From positions 1-19,008 of the forward strand of contig JAEWNB010000003.1 of assembly GCA_023392945.1 (NCBI GenBank): a stretch of 19,008 nucleotides of DNA, in the 5' to 3' direction. The notes under the pieces are model-generated. The model did no database searches, was not told the origin of the DNA, and saw nothing but the letters and a program-made list of their open reading frames with translations. How positions within the stretch are numbered: position 1 is the first letter of the stretch; every line of letters starts with the position of its first letter. Positions 15,377 through 19,008 of the stretch are shown in pieces. Made by a program: the position numbers and the translations under genes. Origin of the DNA: Bacteroidota bacterium (GTDB lineage: Bacteria; Bacteroidota; Bacteroidia; Bacteroidales; WCHB1-69).

Positions 15377-16423
15377 ATGGCAAAATCTTACGAAAAAGCA
15401 GGGGTGAACCTGGAGGCCGGTTATGAATCGGTGAGAAGAATAAAAAAACATATTGCGAAAACAGAACGACTAGGAATGATGGGCAATATAGGGAGTTTCG
15501 GTGGAATGTTTGACCTCTCTGCCCTCAATATGAAAGAACCAATTCTGGTTAGCGGAACAGATGGCGTTGGAACTAAACTGATGCTTGCCTTTATGCTCGA
15601 TATTCATGATACTATCGGACAGGATGTGGTGGCAATGTGTGTGAATGATGTGCTGGCTCAGGGAGCTTCCCCACTCTTTTTCCTTGACTATATTGCCATT
15701 GGGAAAAATGTCCCTTCCAAGATTGAACAAATTGTCAAAGGAGTTGCCGATGGATGTGTGATGGCAAATTGTGCCCTTGTCGGAGGAGAAACTGCCGAAA
15801 TGCCTGATATGTATGCAAACGACGAATACGATATTGCCGGCTTTACGGTGGGTGCTGTAGAAAAATCTAAACTAATTGACGGATCAAAGGTAAAAGTTGG
15901 CGACCTTCTAATCGGAATCCAATCATCGGGAGTCCATTCAAACGGATTTTCACTGGTCAGAAAAATAATTCTTAAAGATAATCAACTGAATCTAAATCAA
16001 TACTACGAAGAACTACACGGCAAATTGGGGGAAGTACTTCTGACTCCGACCCGTATTTACGTAAAACCTGTTCTCAATGTTATTGAAAAAGTAGATGTTC
16101 ATGCCATCTCCCATATCACCGGGGGCGGTTTTGATGAAAATATTCCCCGAGTTCTGAAACATGGCCAAGGAGTTGAAATCACGGAAAAAAGCTGGGTTAA
16201 ACCGCCGGTTTTTGATTTTTTGGAAAAATACGGTAATATACCTCACCGCGAAATGTTCAATATTTTCAATATGGGAATTGGAATGATTTTAGTGGTGGAC
16301 CAAAATGATAAATCAACTGTTCTCGAGATCTTGTCGAAATCCCAAGAAAATGCTTTTGTTATTGGAAAAGTTACGGATAAAGAAGAGGTCAATATTATTC
16401 TGAACGATTGTCATTCTAAGTAA
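15377..16423 (+). CDS. purM: Phosphoribosylformylglycinamidine cyclo-ligase (AIR synthetase)
   Basis: PurM closes the imidazole ring of the purine, converting FGAM and ATP to AIR, in step five of de novo synthesis. The 348-residue protein starts YEKAGVNLEAGYESVRRIK, as the family does. It has LVSGTDGVGTKL (about 57-68, with Asp62 in the nucleotide-binding loop), a VNDVLAQGASPLFFLDYIA segment, ALVGGETAEMPDMY and HITGGGFDENIPR. Length is normal. It lies 9 bases after queA and 47 before purN, so the three are probably one transcript. I found no frameshift or missing motif. Confidence 0.96.
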   Translation: MAKSYEKAGVNLEAGYESVRRIKKHIAKTERLGMMGNIGSFGGMFDLSALNMKEPILVSGTDGVGTKLMLAFMLDIHDTIGQDVVAMCVNDVLAQGASPLFFLDYIAIGKNVPSKIEQIVKGVADGCVMANCALVGGETAEMPDMYANDEYDIAGFTVGAVEKSKLIDGSKVKVGDLLIGIQSSGVHSNGFSLVRKIILKDNQLNLNQYYEELHGKLGEVLLTPTRIYVKPVLNVIEKVDVHAISHITGGGFDENIPRVLKHGQGVEITEKSWVKPPVFDFLEKYGNIPHREMFNIFNMGIGMILVVDQNDKSTVLEILSKSQENAFVIGKVTDKEEVNIILNDCHSK

Positions 16424-16470
16424 GGCTGTTTTTGCTTCAAATGCTTGATGATAAGATATTTTAATATTAT

Positions 16471-17052
16471 ATGAAAAAAATTGCTGTTTTTGCCAGTGGA
16501 TTCGGGTCTAATTTTGAGGCTATTGTCGAGTCGGTGAATGGCGGCGAATTGATTGCTGAGATAGTGCTGCTGGTTTCAGATAAACCTGATTGTTTTGCTG
16601 TTGAACGCGCCCTCAATCATCAAATTGAAACTTTTACTTTTAATCCTAAAGAATATTCTTCAAGAGATGATTATGAAACTGAAATTGTCACCCTCCTCGT
16701 TGATAAAAAAGTAGACTTGATTGTTCTTGCAGGGTATATGAGATTGATAGGAAACGTTTTACTGAATAAATTTGCCGGTAAAATAATCAATATTCATCCG
16801 GCCTTGCTCCCCGCTTTCCCCGGAACTCACGCAATTGAGGATGCCTATCGTTATGGAGTTAAAGTATTTGGTGTTACCATACATTATGTTGACGAAGGTG
16901 TAGATACCGGAAAAATTATCGCTCAGGATTGTTTCAAAATTGAAGGACACGAAACAATAGAAGAAGTGGAAAACAAAATACATCATATTGAACATAGACT
17001 TTATCCTGATGTAATTCAAAAACTACTTAGTAATTCTTTCTCTACAAATTAA
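16471..17052 (+). CDS. purN: Phosphoribosylglycinamide formyltransferase (folate-dependent)
   Basis: PurN transfers a formyl group from 10-formyl-tetrahydrofolate to GAR, step three of purine synthesis. The 193-residue protein begins KKIAVFASGFGSNFEAI, the phosphate-binding start of the GART family. Catalytic residues align with the E. coli enzyme: Asn107 and His109 in IINIHPALLPAFPG and Asp145 in HYVDEGVDTGKI. Length is typical of stand-alone PurN. It sits between purM (47 bases) and guaA (9 bases). The final 20 residues are polar and variable, as in relatives. Confidence 0.96.
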   Translation: MKKIAVFASGFGSNFEAIVESVNGGELIAEIVLLVSDKPDCFAVERALNHQIETFTFNPKEYSSRDDYETEIVTLLVDKKVDLIVLAGYMRLIGNVLLNKFAGKIINIHPALLPAFPGTHAIEDAYRYGVKVFGVTIHYVDEGVDTGKIIAQDCFKIEGHETIEEVENKIHHIEHRLYPDVIQKLLSNSFSTN

Positions 17053-17061
17053 TTAATCAGA

Positions 17062-18585
17062 ATGCAAGAAAAAATTATCATTTTAGATTTCGGCTCTCAA
17101 TATACCCAATTGATTGCCAGAAGAATACGTGAATTAAACACTTATTGTGAAATTTTTCCCTATAACAAATTCCCGGAAAAAAAAGAGAAGATCAAAGGAG
17201 TTATTTTGTCGGGAAGTCCTTTCTCTGTCAATCAACAAGATGCTTTTAAACCGGAATTGTCTTCCATTAAAGGAAAATTTCCTGTACTTGGCATTTGCTA
17301 CGGTGCACAGCTGATGGCACAGCAAGGCGGAGGGAAAGTTGAAGCCAGCGGAACACGCGAATATGGCAGGGCTCATATCACTTCTTTCGACCATGAGGAT
17401 TCTTTGCTGAAAGGCATTCGCAAAAATAGTCAGGTGTGGATGTCTCACGGAGATACTATTACTCAAATTCCTTCTCATTATAAAATAATTGCCGGAACCG
17501 ATGAGGTAAAAGTGGGTGCTTATCGTATTGAAGGAGAGAAAACATGGGGTGTACAGTTTCATCCTGAAGTTTATCATTCTGAAGACGGAATGGCTATTCT
17601 GGAAAATTTTGTGGTAGGCATTTGTGGCTGCAAACAAGACTGGACCCCTGCTTCTTTTATTGAAAGTACGGTTTCCGAACTGAAGGAAAAAATTGGAAAC
17701 GACAGCGTTGTATTGGGCCTCTCCGGAGGAGTTGACTCTTCTGTGGCAGCTCTTCTGCTTCATAAAGCCATTGGGAAAAACCTCCATTGTATCTTTGTGG
17801 ATAACGGACTTTTACGTAAAAATGAATTTGATACCGTTTTGGAAAATTATAAATCATTAGGACTCAATGTCAAAGGAGTTAAAGCTGCCCAACGTTTTTA
17901 CGAAGCCTTGAAAGGAGTTTCAGAACCTGAGAAAAAAAGAAAGATTATCGGAAAGGGGTTTATTGATGTTTTTGAAGAAGAAGCACATAAACTTAAAAAT
18001 ATAAAATGGCTTGCTCAGGGCACTATCTATCCGGATCGTATTGAATCACTTTCCATTACCGGTATGGTAATCAAATCGCATCATAATGTGGGCGGATTAC
18101 CCGAGAAAATGAATCTTAAAGTGGTGGAACCGTTGCAGTTATTGTTTAAAGATGAAGTGCGCCGTGTGGGTAAAGCTTTAAAAATGCCCACTAATTTGAT
18201 TCAGCGACATCCATTTCCCGGCCCCGGTCTGGGAGTGCGAATACTTGGTGATGTCACTCCCGAAAAAGTCAGAATTTTGCAAGAAGCTGATGATATTTTT
18301 ATCTCGGGCTTAAAAGAAAATAATCTTTATGACGAGGTATGGCAAGCCGGTGCAATCCTCTTACCAATTCAGTCTGTAGGCGTGATGGGGGATGAACGTA
18401 CTTATGAAAATGCTGTTGCTCTCCGTGCAGTTCTTTCAACAGATGGCATGACTGCCGACTGGGCAAAGTTACCTTACGAATTCCTCGCTAAAATTTCCAA
18501 CGATATTATTAATAAGGTAAAAGGTATTAATAGAGTGGTTTATGATATTAGTTCTAAACCTCCCGCTACTATTGAGTGGGAATAA
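17062..18585 (+). CDS. guaA: GMP synthase (glutamine-hydrolysing)
   Basis: GuaA aminates XMP to GMP using glutamine and ATP. The 507-residue protein has the usual three parts. The class I glutamine amidotransferase domain (1 to about 190) has nucleophile Cys79 in GICYGAQLMA and His167/Glu169 in QFHPEVYH. The ATP pyrophosphatase domain starts near residue 195 and has the PP-loop LGLSGGVDSSVAALL (218-232, SGGVDSS at 221-227). The C-terminal dimerisation domain has RHPFPGPGLGVRILG and SKPPATIEWE at the end. It is slightly shorter than the E. coli enzyme but complete. It is last in the queA-purM-purN-guaA group; only a weak AT hairpin (AATCC/GGATT, 18597-18613) follows. Confidence 0.97.
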   Translation: MQEKIIILDFGSQYTQLIARRIRELNTYCEIFPYNKFPEKKEKIKGVILSGSPFSVNQQDAFKPELSSIKGKFPVLGICYGAQLMAQQGGGKVEASGTREYGRAHITSFDHEDSLLKGIRKNSQVWMSHGDTITQIPSHYKIIAGTDEVKVGAYRIEGEKTWGVQFHPEVYHSEDGMAILENFVVGICGCKQDWTPASFIESTVSELKEKIGNDSVVLGLSGGVDSSVAALLLHKAIGKNLHCIFVDNGLLRKNEFDTVLENYKSLGLNVKGVKAAQRFYEALKGVSEPEKKRKIIGKGFIDVFEEEAHKLKNIKWLAQGTIYPDRIESLSITGMVIKSHHNVGGLPEKMNLKVVEPLQLLFKDEVRRVGKALKMPTNLIQRHPFPGPGLGVRILGDVTPEKVRILQEADDIFISGLKENNLYDEVWQAGAILLPIQSVGVMGDERTYENAVALRAVLSTDGMTADWAKLPYEFLAKISNDIINKVKGINRVVYDISSKPPATIEWE

Positions 18586-18650
18586 AAAAAATTTTCAATC
18601 CTTTAATAGGATTATTAGCTAATTGAACTCATCATATTAATATTTTTTTT

Positions 18651-18820
18651 GTGGGCGTTCCGGTTCGCTATGCTCACCGTCGGGCTTTTCGCTTCAACTC
18701 CGCAGGCATTAGTCATGGGTCTCATGGTCGCGGGCAGTAGCTTCCTTCGGTCGCTCTGCCGCTCCCTGTTCCCCAAAGCCCCTGCCTATGCGGAGTTTCC
18801 GCTACAATCCCTAACGCATT
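18651..18820. repeat. GC-rich structured intergenic repeat
   Basis: Right after an AT-rich spacer the sequence becomes GC-rich and loses codon character. It contains a long-range inverted repeat, AACTCCGCA (18696-18704) with TGCGGAGTT (18789-18797). Inside this lies a second stem, GGCAG-AGC pairing with GCT-CTGCC around ttccttcggtc. The phrases gggcgttccggttcgc, ccgtcgggctttt and cgctacaatccctaacgc resemble dispersed Bacteroidetes intergenic repeats that I recognise only by style. It sits between two convergent genes. The open frame that covers it has no family features. Confidence 0.6.
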
Positions 18821-18823
18821 TTT

Positions 18824-19008
18824 TTAATCACGGACACAACGAACAGAAAAGCCGTAGTCCTTATGATCCTCGTAGCGTTTCACTCTAGGACGAAGGTAGT
18901 ATAAGTTGCGGTAATAGGCTAGGAAATAATCATACTGGGTAGCAGTCCAAAAAAAGGCATAGCGAGAGAAGCCAAAGTAAAAACCGTTGTATTCACCTGC
19001 TGGCATTG
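18824..19008 (-). CDS. C-terminal end of a fib_succ_major (FISUMP) domain protein, partial
   Basis: On the minus strand a frame runs from the window edge to TAA at 18824-18826. Its roughly 60 residues have the pattern of the Fibrobacter succinogenes major paralogous domain: an AGEYNGFYFGFSRYAFFW stretch, TATQYDYFLAYYRNLYYL, a variable V-R segment, then GFSVRCVRD at the extreme end. These proteins are usually secreted or surface lipoproteins of unknown function in Bacteroidetes and Fibrobacter. The methionine near the edge lies within the conserved domain, so it is not the true start and the gene continues past 19008. It converges on guaA across the GC-rich repeat. Confidence 0.85.
   Translation of the reverse strand, partial: MPAGEYNGFYFGFSRYAFFWTATQYDYFLAYYRNLYYLRPRVKRYEDHKDYGFSVRCVRD

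Noticed and set aside
18649..18888. 79-codon frame after guaA
   Set aside because: It lies over the GC-rich structured repeat and the opposite strand of the FISUMP gene, and has no family-like features.

Overview
The window comes from a Bacteroidetes chromosome, most likely a Bacteroidales-like or related anaerobe. Four things point there: AT-rich DNA, several promoter-like TAnnTTTG boxes, few clear Shine-Dalgarno sites, and two gene orders that I recall as typical of the phylum (nusA-infB, and ftsX-DUF3098-uppP-truB-queA). A fib_succ_major (FISUMP) protein end at the right edge fits the same assignment.

Layout. Positions 1-1850 are an accessory island. A small DUF559 (Vsr-like, PD-(D/E)XK-type) endonuclease gene lies between two inverted arms of about 82 bp. 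It is followed by roughly six GC-rich tandem units of 158-161 bp, each able to form three hairpins, and then by a set of unrelated short palindromes. Positions 2096-3028 encode a DUF1295 membrane protein with a strong terminator. Positions 3153-4750 hold the 3' remnant of a DUF975-like membrane protein gene on the minus strand and a complete IS110-family transposase next to it. A tRNA-Gln(TTG) with its own promoter and terminator follows at 4950-5020.

The rest is mostly core genome on the plus strand. nusA and infB (transcription and translation factors) are followed by pdxA (pyridoxal phosphate synthesis). rimP, which usually precedes nusA, is not here; the nusA promoter region instead carries an 18-bp inverted repeat between its putative -33 and -7 boxes. 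After an isolated small lipoprotein gene comes an envelope and RNA-modification cluster: ftsX, a DUF3098 gene, uppP and truB, with truB overlapping uppP. A near-consensus promoter then drives queA-purM-purN-guaA, which joins queuosine tRNA modification to purine synthesis. The window closes with a GC-rich structured intergenic repeat between guaA and the convergent 3' end of a FISUMP-domain gene that runs off the right edge.

The best candidate for something not well described is the DUF559 gene with its hairpin array (65-1835). Stem sequences differ between copies but pairing is kept, so the structure appears selected. I infer, without proof, a nuclease-associated repeat family comparable in logic to REP/RAYT systems.
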